Shown here piece after piece: positions 1 through 8,166 of a stretch of 64,000 nucleotides of DNA (its first letter is position 1; each line of letters opens with the position of its first letter). Location: positions 62,001-126,000 of the forward strand of contig JAEWEQ010000028.1 of NCBI GenBank assembly GCA_023389315.1. Direction: 5' to 3'. This DNA is from Actinomycetes bacterium (GTDB lineage: Bacteria; Actinomycetota; Actinomycetes; Actinomycetales; Actinomycetaceae). The notes under the pieces are model-generated. The model was not told the origin of the DNA. It worked only from the letters and a program-made list of their open reading frames with translations, and ran no database searches. The translations under genes were made by a program, and so were the position numbers.

Positions 1-66
1 TTACCTAACCTTGATATTCCGGGCTTTATTAAGGCTACCCTTAATGAACTTCAGAACGCAGAATAA
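1..66 (+). CDS. 3' end of an unidentified gene (partial)
   Basis: Frame 1 is open from the first base and ends at TAA 64-66, giving a 21-residue C-terminus that finishes KATLNELQNAE. Only the tail is visible, so no family can be named. The codons are AT-rich (about 40% GC for bases 1-60), unlike the neighbouring genes at about 60%. That suggests either a foreign gene or a lowly expressed one. The assignment is an inference from an uninterrupted frame with protein-like composition; it could be a chance frame in a non-coding stretch. Confidence 0.4.
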   Translation, partial: LPNLDIPGFIKATLNELQNAE

Positions 67-145
67 ACCTAGATGCAACAAACTTAGATAAGCCTAAGCT
101 GCTTTAATGGAAAGACTTTTAATGGCTCAGCTGGCTCTGGAAACG

Positions 146-168
146 AAAAACCCCGCGCCAGGCGGGGT
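146..168 (-). terminator. Rho-independent terminator of the tRNA-Gly/tRNA-Val transcript
   Basis: A 6-bp all-GC stem (CCCCGC / GCGGGG) with a 5-base loop lies 10 bases past the 3' CCA of tRNA-Val. Read on the minus strand it is followed by a run of five T. This is a classic intrinsic terminator in the right place to end the tRNA operon. Confidence 0.85.
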
Positions 169-177
169 GAAAAGAGG

Positions 178-252
178 TGGTGGGCGATACTGGGTTCGAA
201 CCAGTGACCTCTTCCGTGTCAGGGAAGCGCGCTACCGCTGCGCCAATCGCCC
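178..252 (-). tRNA. tRNA-Val (GAC anticodon)
   Basis: The minus strand folds as a cloverleaf. The acceptor GGGCGAT pairs with ATCGCCC. The anticodon stem CTTCC/GGAAG holds the loop CTGACAC with anticodon GAC. The T arm carries GGTTCGAAC. The discriminator is A and the CCA end is encoded (178-180). The gene starts one base after tRNA-Gly ends, so both come from one precursor. Translation of this DNA on the plus strand gives the familiar spurious peptide containing GFEPVTSS, which is not a protein. Confidence 0.95.
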
Positions 253-253
253 G

Positions 254-326
254 AGCGGATGACGGGACTCGAACCCGCGACCCTCACCTTGGCAAGGTGA
301 TGCTCTACCAACTGAGCCACATCCGC
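254..326 (-). tRNA. tRNA-Gly (GCC anticodon)
   Basis: The minus strand gives the acceptor GCGGATG paired with CATCCGC, a D arm GCTCAGTTGGTAGAGC, the anticodon stem TCACC/GGTGA with loop TTGCCAA (anticodon GCC), and a T arm with GGTTCGAGTCC. The discriminator is U, as is usual for bacterial tRNA-Gly. CCA is not encoded, because the next gene begins almost immediately; it must be added after processing. Confidence 0.95.
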
Positions 327-354
327 GTGCTTCCACCGAGGTGGTGCTCCCCAA

Positions 355-383
355 ACTTTAGTCGAATATCCAGCCAGACGCAA
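355..383 (-). promoter_or_regulatory. Probable promoter of the tRNA-Gly/Val operon
   Basis: On the minus strand TTGCGT (378-383) and TAAAGT (355-360) are spaced by 17 bases. The -10 ends 28 bases before the mature 5' end of tRNA-Gly, a sensible leader length. Both hexamers match the housekeeping consensus at about four of six positions. Confidence 0.45.
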
Positions 384-825
384 AATCCCCAGCGAGTGAA
401 CTGCGAAACGTTGGCTCACTGCCGCAGCACACAACCAGCGATGGTGAAGCTAGCTCGCGAAAGCGCTCATCCGGCATGCGAGGACACCCTTATCGGGGAC
501 GAGCAACCTGCTATTGGTGATATTGATACACACTTCACATCGAACGACAGCCACACCAAAGCACCCCCGCTCAACTGCACACTTGCCTGCACAAGAGCGC
601 GATCTCACCTCGCATTTGACGAAGGCAGCGAACCATATGTGATCTTCATCAACGAAGAGCCACTCCCCCTTTTCCCAGTAGGTGCAACCCATCACCCATT
701 AACCCCGGCTAAGTGCTCCACGCCACCGCAACCGCGCCGCCCGTCCTCGCACCAAGCCGGATCGGAGTGCGGCGTCCACTTGCTTCACATGGTTAAAGTC
801 GCCGGTTTCTGGCAGTCTTAAAGGT
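384..825. other. Non-coding stretch between the tRNA operon and glgX
   Basis: About 440 bases without a convincing gene. A long open frame runs through it on the plus strand, but it starts inside the antisense of the tRNAs, has no ribosome binding site and no recognisable protein character. A short minus-strand frame (450-695) is Cys-rich and also unconvincing. The last part must carry the glgX promoter, but I could not pick out a clear -35/-10 pair. Confidence 0.5.
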
Positions 826-2931
826 ATGCAGATTTGGCCAGGAGAACCGTATCCTCTAGGTGCCACCTATGACGGGTCGGGCACCAACTTCGCGATCTAT
901 TCCTCTGTAGCCGACAAAGTCGAGCTATGTTTGCTTGATCAAGATCGCAACGAACAACGTATTGAACTCACCGAAGTTGACGCCCACGTGTGGCACGCCT
1001 ACTTGCCGGGAATTCAACCGGGACAACGCTATGGTTACCGCGTCCACGGCCCTTACGATCCCGCGCAGGGACACCGCTGTGATCCCAACAAGCTACTGCT
1101 CGATCCCTACGCTAAGGCGATCGAGGGTCAAGTGACCACATCGGAATCACTGTATTCCTACCAGTTCGCGGATCCTTCTCAGCGCAACGAACAGGATTCG
1201 GCGCACGACACCATGATTTCAGTGGTGATTAACCCCTTCTTCGATTGGGGGCATGACCGTCCTCCGGCACACGAATACCACAACACGGTCATCTACGAAG
1301 CCCACGTCAAAGGCATGACCCAGCAGCACCCGCAGGTGCCCGAAAAGTTACGCGGCACCTACGCCGGTATGGCGCATCCCGCAGTGGTATCGCACTTGAA
1401 GAGCCTAGGCATTACCGCCCTCGAACTGATGCCGGTACACCAATACGTCAACGACCCCTATCTGCAGGAAAAGGGCCTGTCCAACTACTGGGGTTACAAC
1501 ACCATTGGTTTCTTCGCCCCGCACAACGCCTACACCGCTTACGGCAGTGAAGGCCAGCAGGTCCAAGAGTTCAAACAGATGGTGAAGACCTACCATGAGG
1601 CTGATATTGAGATCATCCTCGACGTGGTCTACAACCACACCGCGGAGGGCAACCACATGGGGCCGACCCTGAGCTTGCGCGGTATCGACAATGCTTCCTA
1701 CTACCGGTTGGTAGACAAGGACAAAGCCCATTATTTCGACACCACCGGTACCGGTAACTCCCTACTGATGAGTTCCCCGCACGTACTGCAGTTGATTATG
1801 GATTCCCTGCGCTACTGGGTGACGGAAATGCACGTCGACGGTTTCCGCTTCGACCTGGCATCCACTCTGGCACGCCAGTTCCACGAGGTCGATCGCCTCT
1901 CCGCCTTCTTCGACCTGATCCAACAAGACCCCGTCATTTCCCAGGTGAAGCTGATCGCCGAGCCCTGGGACGTGGGCGTAGGTGGCTATCAAGTCGGTGG
2001 CTTCCCCCCGCTATGGTCAGAATGGAACGGCAAATACCGCGACACTGTGCGTGACTTCTGGCGCGGAGAGTTCTCCTCCCTGCCCGACCTGGCCTCGCGC
2101 ATCACCGGCTCCGCGGACCTGTACGAGCACTCCGGACGCCGCCCCATGGCATCCATTAACTTCGTCACTGCGCATGACGGTTTCACCATGCGCGACTTGG
2201 TTTCCTTCAACGAGAAGCACAATGATGCCAATGGCGAGGGCGGGGGCGATGGTGAGTCCAATAACCGCTCCTGGAACTGCGGCGCGGAAGGGCCCACAGA
2301 CGACCCCACGATCCGTAAGCTGCGTTTGCGCCAGCACCGCAACTTCCTCACCACCATGATGATTTCCCAAGGCGTTCCAATGATCTCGCACGGCGACGAG
2401 TTGGGGCGCACCCAAAACGGGAACAACAACACCTACTGTCAGGACAACGACCTGTCGTGGATGGACTGGGATTTAGACGAAGACCAGGAGCAACTATTGG
2501 CTTTCAGCCAACGCATCCTGGCTTTGCGACACGATCACCCGGTCTTCCGGCGCCGGCGCTTCTTCGCCGGGAGCGCCGAACGCGGCGGTGAGTCCTCGCT
2601 GGGGGAGATCGAATGGTTCAACCCTTCAGGCGCTCACATGCAAGACGAAGAGTGGGATCAGGCTTGGGCACGCGCCACCATGATCTTCCTCAACGGTAAT
2701 GGCATCCACGAACCCGACGAGCGTGGCCAACGAGTGGTCGATGACCACTTCCTACTGTGCATCAACGCTGCGCCCGAAGATATAGATTTCCACCTACCCG
2801 GCCCCACTTACGGCCAAGAGTGGGTGACCGAGATCAACACCGCTGACGACCACGACGACCGCACTTACGAAGCTGGAACCACCATCAAAGTCAGTGCCCG
2901 CTCCATCATTATCGTGAGGAGCCCGCGCTAG
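826..2931 (+). CDS. glgX: Glycogen debranching enzyme GlgX
   Basis: A 701-residue cytoplasmic GH13 enzyme that hydrolyses the alpha-1,6 branches of phosphorylase-trimmed glycogen, releasing maltodextrins. It opens with MQIWPGEPYPLGATYDGSG, the usual start of the family, followed by an N-terminal CBM48 domain and a TIM barrel. Catalytic signatures are visible: DVVYNH, DGFRFDLAS (nucleophile Asp), AEPWDVG (acid/base Glu) and FVTAHDGFT (stabiliser Asp). Length is normal for GlgX/TreX proteins. It is followed 8 bases later by treY and then treZ, so it supplies linear glucans to trehalose synthesis. No good Shine-Dalgarno site precedes the ATG (only AAAGG, one base away). The start rests on family alignment. 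Confidence 0.95.
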   Translation: MQIWPGEPYPLGATYDGSGTNFAIYSSVADKVELCLLDQDRNEQRIELTEVDAHVWHAYLPGIQPGQRYGYRVHGPYDPAQGHRCDPNKLLLDPYAKAIEGQVTTSESLYSYQFADPSQRNEQDSAHDTMISVVINPFFDWGHDRPPAHEYHNTVIYEAHVKGMTQQHPQVPEKLRGTYAGMAHPAVVSHLKSLGITALELMPVHQYVNDPYLQEKGLSNYWGYNTIGFFAPHNAYTAYGSEGQQVQEFKQMVKTYHEADIEIILDVVYNHTAEGNHMGPTLSLRGIDNASYYRLVDKDKAHYFDTTGTGNSLLMSSPHVLQLIMDSLRYWVTEMHVDGFRFDLASTLARQFHEVDRLSAFFDLIQQDPVISQVKLIAEPWDVGVGGYQVGGFPPLWSEWNGKYRDTVRDFWRGEFSSLPDLASRITGSADLYEHSGRRPMASINFVTAHDGFTMRDLVSFNEKHNDANGEGGGDGESNNRSWNCGAEGPTDDPTIRKLRLRQHRNFLTTMMISQGVPMISHGDELGRTQNGNNNTYCQDNDLSWMDWDLDEDQEQLLAFSQRILALRHDHPVFRRRRFFAGSAERGGESSLGEIEWFNPSGAHMQDEEWDQAWARATMIFLNGNGIHEPDERGQRVVDDHFLLCINAAPEDIDFHLPGPTYGQEWVTEINTADDHDDRTYEAGTTIKVSARSIIIVRSPR

Positions 2932-2939
2932 GAGAACCC

Positions 2940-5468
2940 ATGTTAGAAGCACCCCACCCCCACCTGCCAGCCCCGGACCGGCACCTGCCGCTTTCCACCT
3001 ACCGGCTGCAGATCAGCCCCCAGTTCACGTTCACCGACGCCATCGGCGTGCTGGACTACCTGGTGGACTTGGGGGTCAGCGATGTCTACCTCTCCCCCAT
3101 TCTGCAAGCCGCTCCGGGCTCTACCCACGGCTACGACGTGGTGGATCACCGCCACGTCAACCGCGAACTCGGTGGCCGGGAAGGCTTCGAAGCCCTGGCC
3201 CAGGCTGCGCACCAGCGCGGTCTGAAAGTGGTGGTGGACGTGGTTCCCAACCACATGGCAGTGCCCACCCCGGTTTGGCACAACAAAGCCATGTGGTCGG
3301 TACTCAAACACGGGCCAGATTCGAGCTTCGCCCACTGGTTTGACGTGGAGCTTGACTCTCCCATCCTCATGCCCGTGCTGGGGCGGCGCATCGGTCAGGT
3401 GCTTGCCGATCAGGAACTGGAACTAACCCAGATGGTGGTGCCCACCGAACCGGAATACGGCCCCCAGTGGGTACTGCGCTACTTCGACCACGTGTTCCCA
3501 GTAGCGGCTGGAACCGAATCCCTCCCCCTGTCAGTATTGGTGGAGCGTCAGCACTACCGGTTAGCGCACTGGAAAGTTGCCTCGGAAGAGTTGAACTACC
3601 GTCGCTTCTTCGACGTCGGGACGCTGGCGGGCCTGCGAGTGGAACGAGAAGAAGTATTCGAGGCCACCCACGCACTGCTGCTAAAGCTTTTCCACGCTGG
3701 CCACATTGACGCCTTCCGGGTGGATCATCCCGATGGCCTAGCTGATCCGCGCGAATATTTCCGCCGCCTTTACCAAGCCACCGGTGGGGCATGGATAGTG
3801 GCGGAAAAGATTCTCGAGGGCGAAGAAGAACTCCCCTCCGACTGGGCGGTTAGCGGCACCACCGGTTATGACACCGCTTGGCGGCTGGGGGCCTTATTCA
3901 CCGACTCCCGTGCGGCGTTGCCGCTCGGGGCAGTGATGCATGAGCTCACCGGTGATTCCGCCTCCGACCTGCCGCGCCTGCGATGGGAAGCCAAGACCCA
4001 GATTGTGGATACCTCCCTGGCCGCTGAAGTGCGCCGCGTGGCGACCCTGATTTGGGATATTTGTCAAGAAGACCTGCGTCTGCGTGACCACACGTTGCGG
4101 GGCCTCACTGACTGCGTGCGGCACCTGATCATTGAAATGGACCGCTACCGCGCCTACGTGTACCCCGGCGAGAGTGCCTCTCCCCTGTCACGTTCGCTGG
4201 TTAACGACGCTGCCGAGCGGGCCCTGACGCACCTTGACGACGACCTTGTGGACACCATGGCCGTGATCGTCGCCCTCACCCTGGGCGATGAGATCGGTTC
4301 TGCCGGTTTGGATCGCTCCGATGATCGACGCCGCGAAGTGATCGTGCGGATGCAACAAATCTGTGGCGCGGTGGAAGCCAAGGGCGTGGAAGACACTGCG
4401 TTCTACCGGTGGACCCACCTGGTGTCCGCCTGTGAGGTGGGCTCTGAACCGCAGATACTGGGCCTAGACATTGACCGTTTCCACGCTTTCGCAAAGCGTC
4501 TGCAAGCCACGTGGCCGGCCACCATGACCGCTGGCACCACCCACGACACGAAGCGCGGGGAGGACGTGCGTCGCCGCATTTCGGTGCTTTCGCAGTTCTC
4601 CCAGCAGTGGGCCGCTCTAGTCACCCAGCTGCGCGCTGCCACCGCTGCGGAGCGGCCCGCGAAGTTAGACGGCCGTATGGAGAACCTGCTTTGGCAGATC
4701 TTAGCGGGAACGTTCACCACAACTGACCCGATGACGTGGGAGCGGTTAGAAAACTACCTGGTCAAAGCCATGCGCGAACAAAAGCAGTGGACCTCTTGGA
4801 CCCAGGTTAATGAGGAAGGCGAAGCAGAGTTCCTCCGCTTTGCCCGCGCAGCCATGGATAACCAGGGCGTGCGCCAACTATTGCACAAGTGGACGGAGGT
4901 GACCGAAGCGGCCGTTAACGACACTATCGTGGCGACCAAAGCGGTGCAGTTACTCCTTCCCGGCGTGGCCGACGTTTATCAGGGAACTGAAATCACCAGT
5001 ACTTCCCTGGTGGACCCAGATAACCGCCGCGCGGTAGATTTTGCCGCCCTGGCTGAGCGCTTAAAGCAGCTGCCTTCGACTTCCAAAGACAACGTGGATG
5101 AGATGAAAATGTGGGTCACCTACCTGGCGCTGCAACTGCGTCAGGCATACCCTCAAGCCTTCGTCTCCGCCCACGCCGGCTACCAGCCACTACCCACTAC
5201 CTCCACTCACTGCCTGGCCTTCGCCCGGACTGCGGACGAAGAACCACAGGTTGTGGTCCTGGCGGCGCGCCTGACCGCCACTTTGGAAACACTCGGTGGG
5301 TGGGATGGCACCACCGTGGTTTTGCCGGACGGAGAGTGGGTCGATGCCCTCACCGGACGCCATTTCAGTGAAACCACCGCCCTAGCGGAGGTATTCGCTC
5401 ACCACCCGGTGGCTTTACTCACCCGCGCTAAGGCAACCGCTATCGCGCCCGAAACCGCTGCCTCGTAA
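2940..5468 (+). CDS. treY: Maltooligosyl trehalose synthase TreY
   Basis: An 842-residue GH13 enzyme that converts the reducing-end alpha-1,4 bond of maltodextrins into the alpha,alpha-1,1 bond of maltooligosyl trehalose. The N-terminus has the typical PLSTYRLQ motif and YLSPILQAAPGSTHGYD. Catalytic motifs are VVDVVPNHMA, DAFRVDHPDGLADP (nucleophile), VAEKIL (acid/base) and GTTHDTKRGEDVR. The size fits TreY (about 750-850). AGGAGA lies 5 bases before the ATG. It is second in the glgX-treY-treZ operon, and its product is the substrate of TreZ. Confidence 0.95.
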   Translation: MLEAPHPHLPAPDRHLPLSTYRLQISPQFTFTDAIGVLDYLVDLGVSDVYLSPILQAAPGSTHGYDVVDHRHVNRELGGREGFEALAQAAHQRGLKVVVDVVPNHMAVPTPVWHNKAMWSVLKHGPDSSFAHWFDVELDSPILMPVLGRRIGQVLADQELELTQMVVPTEPEYGPQWVLRYFDHVFPVAAGTESLPLSVLVERQHYRLAHWKVASEELNYRRFFDVGTLAGLRVEREEVFEATHALLLKLFHAGHIDAFRVDHPDGLADPREYFRRLYQATGGAWIVAEKILEGEEELPSDWAVSGTTGYDTAWRLGALFTDSRAALPLGAVMHELTGDSASDLPRLRWEAKTQIVDTSLAAEVRRVATLIWDICQEDLRLRDHTLRGLTDCVRHLIIEMDRYRAYVYPGESASPLSRSLVNDAAERALTHLDDDLVDTMAVIVALTLGDEIGSAGLDRSDDRRREVIVRMQQICGAVEAKGVEDTAFYRWTHLVSACEVGSEPQILGLDIDRFHAFAKRLQATWPATMTAGTTHDTKRGEDVRRRISVLSQFSQQWAALVTQLRAATAAERPAKLDGRMENLLWQILAGTFTTTDPMTWERLENYLVKAMREQKQWTSWTQVNEEGEAEFLRFARAAMDNQGVRQLLHKWTEVTEAAVNDTIVATKAVQLLLPGVADVYQGTEITSTSLVDPDNRRAVDFAALAERLKQLPSTSKDNVDEMKMWVTYLALQLRQAYPQAFVSAHAGYQPLPTTSTHCLAFARTADEEPQVVVLAARLTATLETLGGWDGTTVVLPDGEWVDALTGRHFSETTALAEVFAHHPVALLTRAKATAIAPETAAS

Positions 5469-5485
5469 CCCTAAAGTTAAACACC

Positions 5486-7441
5486 ATGACTCAATCGTTC
5501 TCGCACACCAGTAAACGCAGCCTTTTGGATGCCAGCAGTTGGCGGCGCTTCCCCCCGGGTCGCGGGGAGGTGGCGGTGTGGGCTGGGAATGCCGATAAAG
5601 TGGAGGTCCTAACCGCTGGCATTACCCATCCCATGCGGCACGAGGACGGGTGGTGGATCAGTGAAAAACCGCTGCCCGATGGTAGCGACTACCAGTTCGT
5701 CGTCGATGGCGACGCGGTGCCAGACCCGCGCGCACTTTCTCGCCCGCACGGGGTGCACGGGCCCGCGCGAACTTGGACCCCGCCCTCGCGAAAACTACCC
5801 GACTTAGGTAGTGCCCTAGGGAAAGTGTTTTACGAACTCCACGTGGGAACCTTCACCCCGGAGGGTACTTTCGCCGCAGCCATCGAAAAACTCGCGATCT
5901 TGAAAGACCTGGGGGTCCAGGTGCTGGAAGTGATGCCCGTGGCGGCCTTCCCCGGTCGTTTCGGTTGGGGGTATGACGGGGTCGGCATTTACGCCACACA
6001 AGAAAGCTACGGCGGTCCAGAACAGTTCGTGGCATTCATCGATGCTGCCCACGACCTGGGTATGCAAGTTTGTTTGGACTTAGTGCTCAACCACTTGGGG
6101 CCGGTGGGTAACTATTTGGCACCACTGGGTGATTACTATTCCACCACCCACACCACCCCCTGGGGTCCGGCTTTTGACTTGGATGGCCCCAATGCCGCCC
6201 ACACCCGCGATTTCCTGATCGGTGCGGCGCTGCATTTTCTAGGTGACATGGGCTGTGACGCGCTGCGCCTGGACGCGGTGCACGCCCTCGTGGACGAATC
6301 CGACTACCACCTGCTGGCAGAGCTTTCCGACACCGTGGGGCAACTGCAGGAAGCCTGCGGGCGGACGCTGACGCTGATCGCTGAATCGGACCTGAATGAC
6401 CCGCGAATGGTGACGCCCACGCAGCGTGGCGGCCTGGGGATGGATGGCCAGTGGGACGATGACTTACACCATGCCTTGCACGCGGTTTTCACCGGTGAGT
6501 CGCACGGATATTACGGTGACTTCGCGAACCGGCAGGCACTGAAAAAAGCCTTCGAGCAGGTATTTGTGCACGACGGCGGCTACTCGTCTTTCCGGGGGCG
6601 CAACTGGGGTGCCCCGGTCACTCCCGGTGAGGATCGTCGCCGGTTCCTGATTTTCTCTCAGAACCACGATCAGGTCGGCAACCGTGCCATCGGAGACCGC
6701 CCCTCTTTGAAGCTCTCACCCGCGCAGCTGGCGGGACAGGCGGCCATGGTGCTGCTGTCCCCTTTCACGCCGATGCTGTTCCAAGGCCAGGAGTGGGGTA
6801 CCCGGCGTCCCTTCGCGTTCTTTTCGGACCAAGAGGGAGACCCGCAGATGGCTGAGGCTATGCGAGTTGGGCGGGAGCGTGAGTTTTCCGGGCACGGTTG
6901 GGATCGGATCTATAACCAGCCGGTGAAAGTCCCAGATCCCACCAGTGTGGCCACGGTGGAGTCCAGTCGGTTGGATTGGGCGGAGCTGGAGCAGGCGGAG
7001 CATCAGCAGCTGTGGCGCTTCCACCAGCAGGCTATTGCGGTGCGAAACCGGTACCCGCAGTTCACTAATGGCGCGCCGGTGCGGATGCAATGGGACGAGG
7101 ACGTGCTGGTGATGCGTTGGCAGGTGCCGAGCGCAGCCGAACAGGCGCCCAGCGCAGCCGAACAAGCGCCCAGCGCAGCCGAACAGGCGCCGAGTGCCGC
7201 AGGGCAGGCGCCAGCAACACAAGCGGCCGATGGAGACGAACCGACCTCTAATAGTTGCCACGTTTCGGACCGGGAGCAGCTAGCCGTGGTCATTAGTTTT
7301 GCCAACACCCCTAAACCGCTTCCGGTGGAGGGCACCGCGATCCTGACTTGGCCGCTGGAAGTGCCAGATAAGCAGGCCTCACAGCTGGCCCCCTACGGCA
7401 CCGCCGTCGTGCGACTAGCACCGCCGTCAGGAAAAAACTAA
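5486..7441 (+). CDS. treZ: Maltooligosyl trehalose trehalohydrolase TreZ with an extra repeat linker
   Basis: A 651-residue GH13 enzyme that cleaves trehalose from maltooligosyl trehalose, completing the glycogen-to-trehalose route. Motifs seen are FYELHVGTFTPEGTF, LVLNHLGPVGNY, DALRLDAVHALVDES (nucleophile), IAESDLNDP (acid/base) and SQNHDQVGNRA. Just before the C-terminal beta domain, residues 547-574 are four copies of a heptad of type PSAAEQA. These come from a 21-bp tandem repeat and make the protein longer than usual. No Shine-Dalgarno site precedes the ATG; TAAAGT ends 8 bases upstream, so an internal leaderless promoter is possible, as is coupling to treY. Confidence 0.93.
   Translation: MTQSFSHTSKRSLLDASSWRRFPPGRGEVAVWAGNADKVEVLTAGITHPMRHEDGWWISEKPLPDGSDYQFVVDGDAVPDPRALSRPHGVHGPARTWTPPSRKLPDLGSALGKVFYELHVGTFTPEGTFAAAIEKLAILKDLGVQVLEVMPVAAFPGRFGWGYDGVGIYATQESYGGPEQFVAFIDAAHDLGMQVCLDLVLNHLGPVGNYLAPLGDYYSTTHTTPWGPAFDLDGPNAAHTRDFLIGAALHFLGDMGCDALRLDAVHALVDESDYHLLAELSDTVGQLQEACGRTLTLIAESDLNDPRMVTPTQRGGLGMDGQWDDDLHHALHAVFTGESHGYYGDFANRQALKKAFEQVFVHDGGYSSFRGRNWGAPVTPGEDRRRFLIFSQNHDQVGNRAIGDRPSLKLSPAQLAGQAAMVLLSPFTPMLFQGQEWGTRRPFAFFSDQEGDPQMAEAMRVGREREFSGHGWDRIYNQPVKVPDPTSVATVESSRLDWAELEQAEHQQLWRFHQQAIAVRNRYPQFTNGAPVRMQWDEDVLVMRWQVPSAAEQAPSAAEQAPSAAEQAPSAAGQAPATQAADGDEPTSNSCHVSDREQLAVVISFANTPKPLPVEGTAILTWPLEVPDKQASQLAPYGTAVVRLAPPSGKN
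7124..7207 (+). repeat. Four in-frame 21-bp tandem repeats inside treZ
   Basis: Four consecutive 21-base units of the form GCGCCCAGCGCAGCCGAACA plus one base. Units 2 and 3 differ by one base and the fourth is diverged. Each encodes seven residues (variants of PSAAEQA). Being a multiple of three, copy-number change would keep the frame. Confidence 0.9.
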
Positions 7442-7542
7442 CCACTCGCGCTCGCCACGGGCTGGCGCACCGGTAGTCCCCACTGGAGTATCAGATTTGC
7501 TGCTCCATGGCGTGGTAACCGGGCTGGAGCACGGAAAACGCG

Positions 7543-7548
7543 TAGCCT
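7543..7548 (+). promoter_or_regulatory. -10 box of a probable leaderless promoter (DUF3000 gene)
   Basis: TAGCCT fits TAnnnT and ends 6 bases before the GTG at 7555, which has no Shine-Dalgarno site. The transcript would then start at the start codon itself. Confidence 0.45.
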
Positions 7549-7554
7549 AGTGGC

Positions 7555-8166
7555 GTGAAGCAGCCCAGATCTGCCCCCGAAGCCACTGCCTCCGCCGCTG
7601 ATGCCCCTCCGGAGGAGTTCCTCAGTGCCCTCGCGTCTATCCGCCAGGTGAAGGACTACCGCGGGTGCAGCTTGGAAGAAGTACCGGCTCCGCGTACCAT
7701 CGCTCCCTACACGGCCGCCCTGCGAGCCTTCACCGAAGCTGACGACGGCTACCATCCGCTCGCTACCGGGCGTTTCGTGATCCTATTTGACCCGCAGACG
7801 CAACCTGGCTGGAACGGAACCATGCGGCTGGTCACCCATGTGCGCTCACAAATGGATGCGGAGCTGGGCGATGATCCGCTACTGGGAGAAGTGGTGTGGG
7901 CCTGGGCCCATGACGCCCTCGATAATGCCGGCGCTAACTTGCACGACATGAACGGCACGGTAACGCGGGAGCTGTCTGAAACCTTCGGTGGCCTGCAACT
8001 TCGCCGCTCCGGGCTGGAGATTGAACTGCGGGCCTCCTGGACGCCCGCCACTTTCGACCTGGCTCCCCACGTGGCCGCGTGGCTGGAGCTGATTGCCCGC
8101 TGCGCCGGCACTATCGGTTGCGATGACCTTGATTCGATGCGGGTGCTGCCGGTGACCTATGTGTGA
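7555..8166 (+). CDS. DUF3000 family protein
   Basis: A 203-residue soluble protein of unknown function found throughout Actinobacteria (homologous to the gene beside RNase D and dxs1 in M. tuberculosis). The family signature EIELRASWTP is visible near residues 155-164, along with the internal stretch GEVVWAWAHDAL. The start is GTG with a TAGCCT box just upstream and no ribosome binding site. It overlaps the RNase D gene by 8 bases, implying co-translation. The constant linkage to RNase D suggests an RNA-related role, but nothing in the sequence shows an active site. Confidence 0.85.
   Translation: MKQPRSAPEATASAADAPPEEFLSALASIRQVKDYRGCSLEEVPAPRTIAPYTAALRAFTEADDGYHPLATGRFVILFDPQTQPGWNGTMRLVTHVRSQMDAELGDDPLLGEVVWAWAHDALDNAGANLHDMNGTVTRELSETFGGLQLRRSGLEIELRASWTPATFDLAPHVAAWLELIARCAGTIGCDDLDSMRVLPVTYV

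Noticed and set aside
450..695. Minus-strand 81-codon frame
   Set aside because: Cys/Val-rich, no initiation signals, no similarity I recognise.
177..821. Long plus-strand open frame (214 codons) starting over the tRNA region
   Set aside because: Its first part is the antisense of tRNA-Val and tRNA-Gly, giving the classic spurious GFEPVTSS / DGTRTRDP peptide. It has no ribosome binding site and no protein-like character beyond that.
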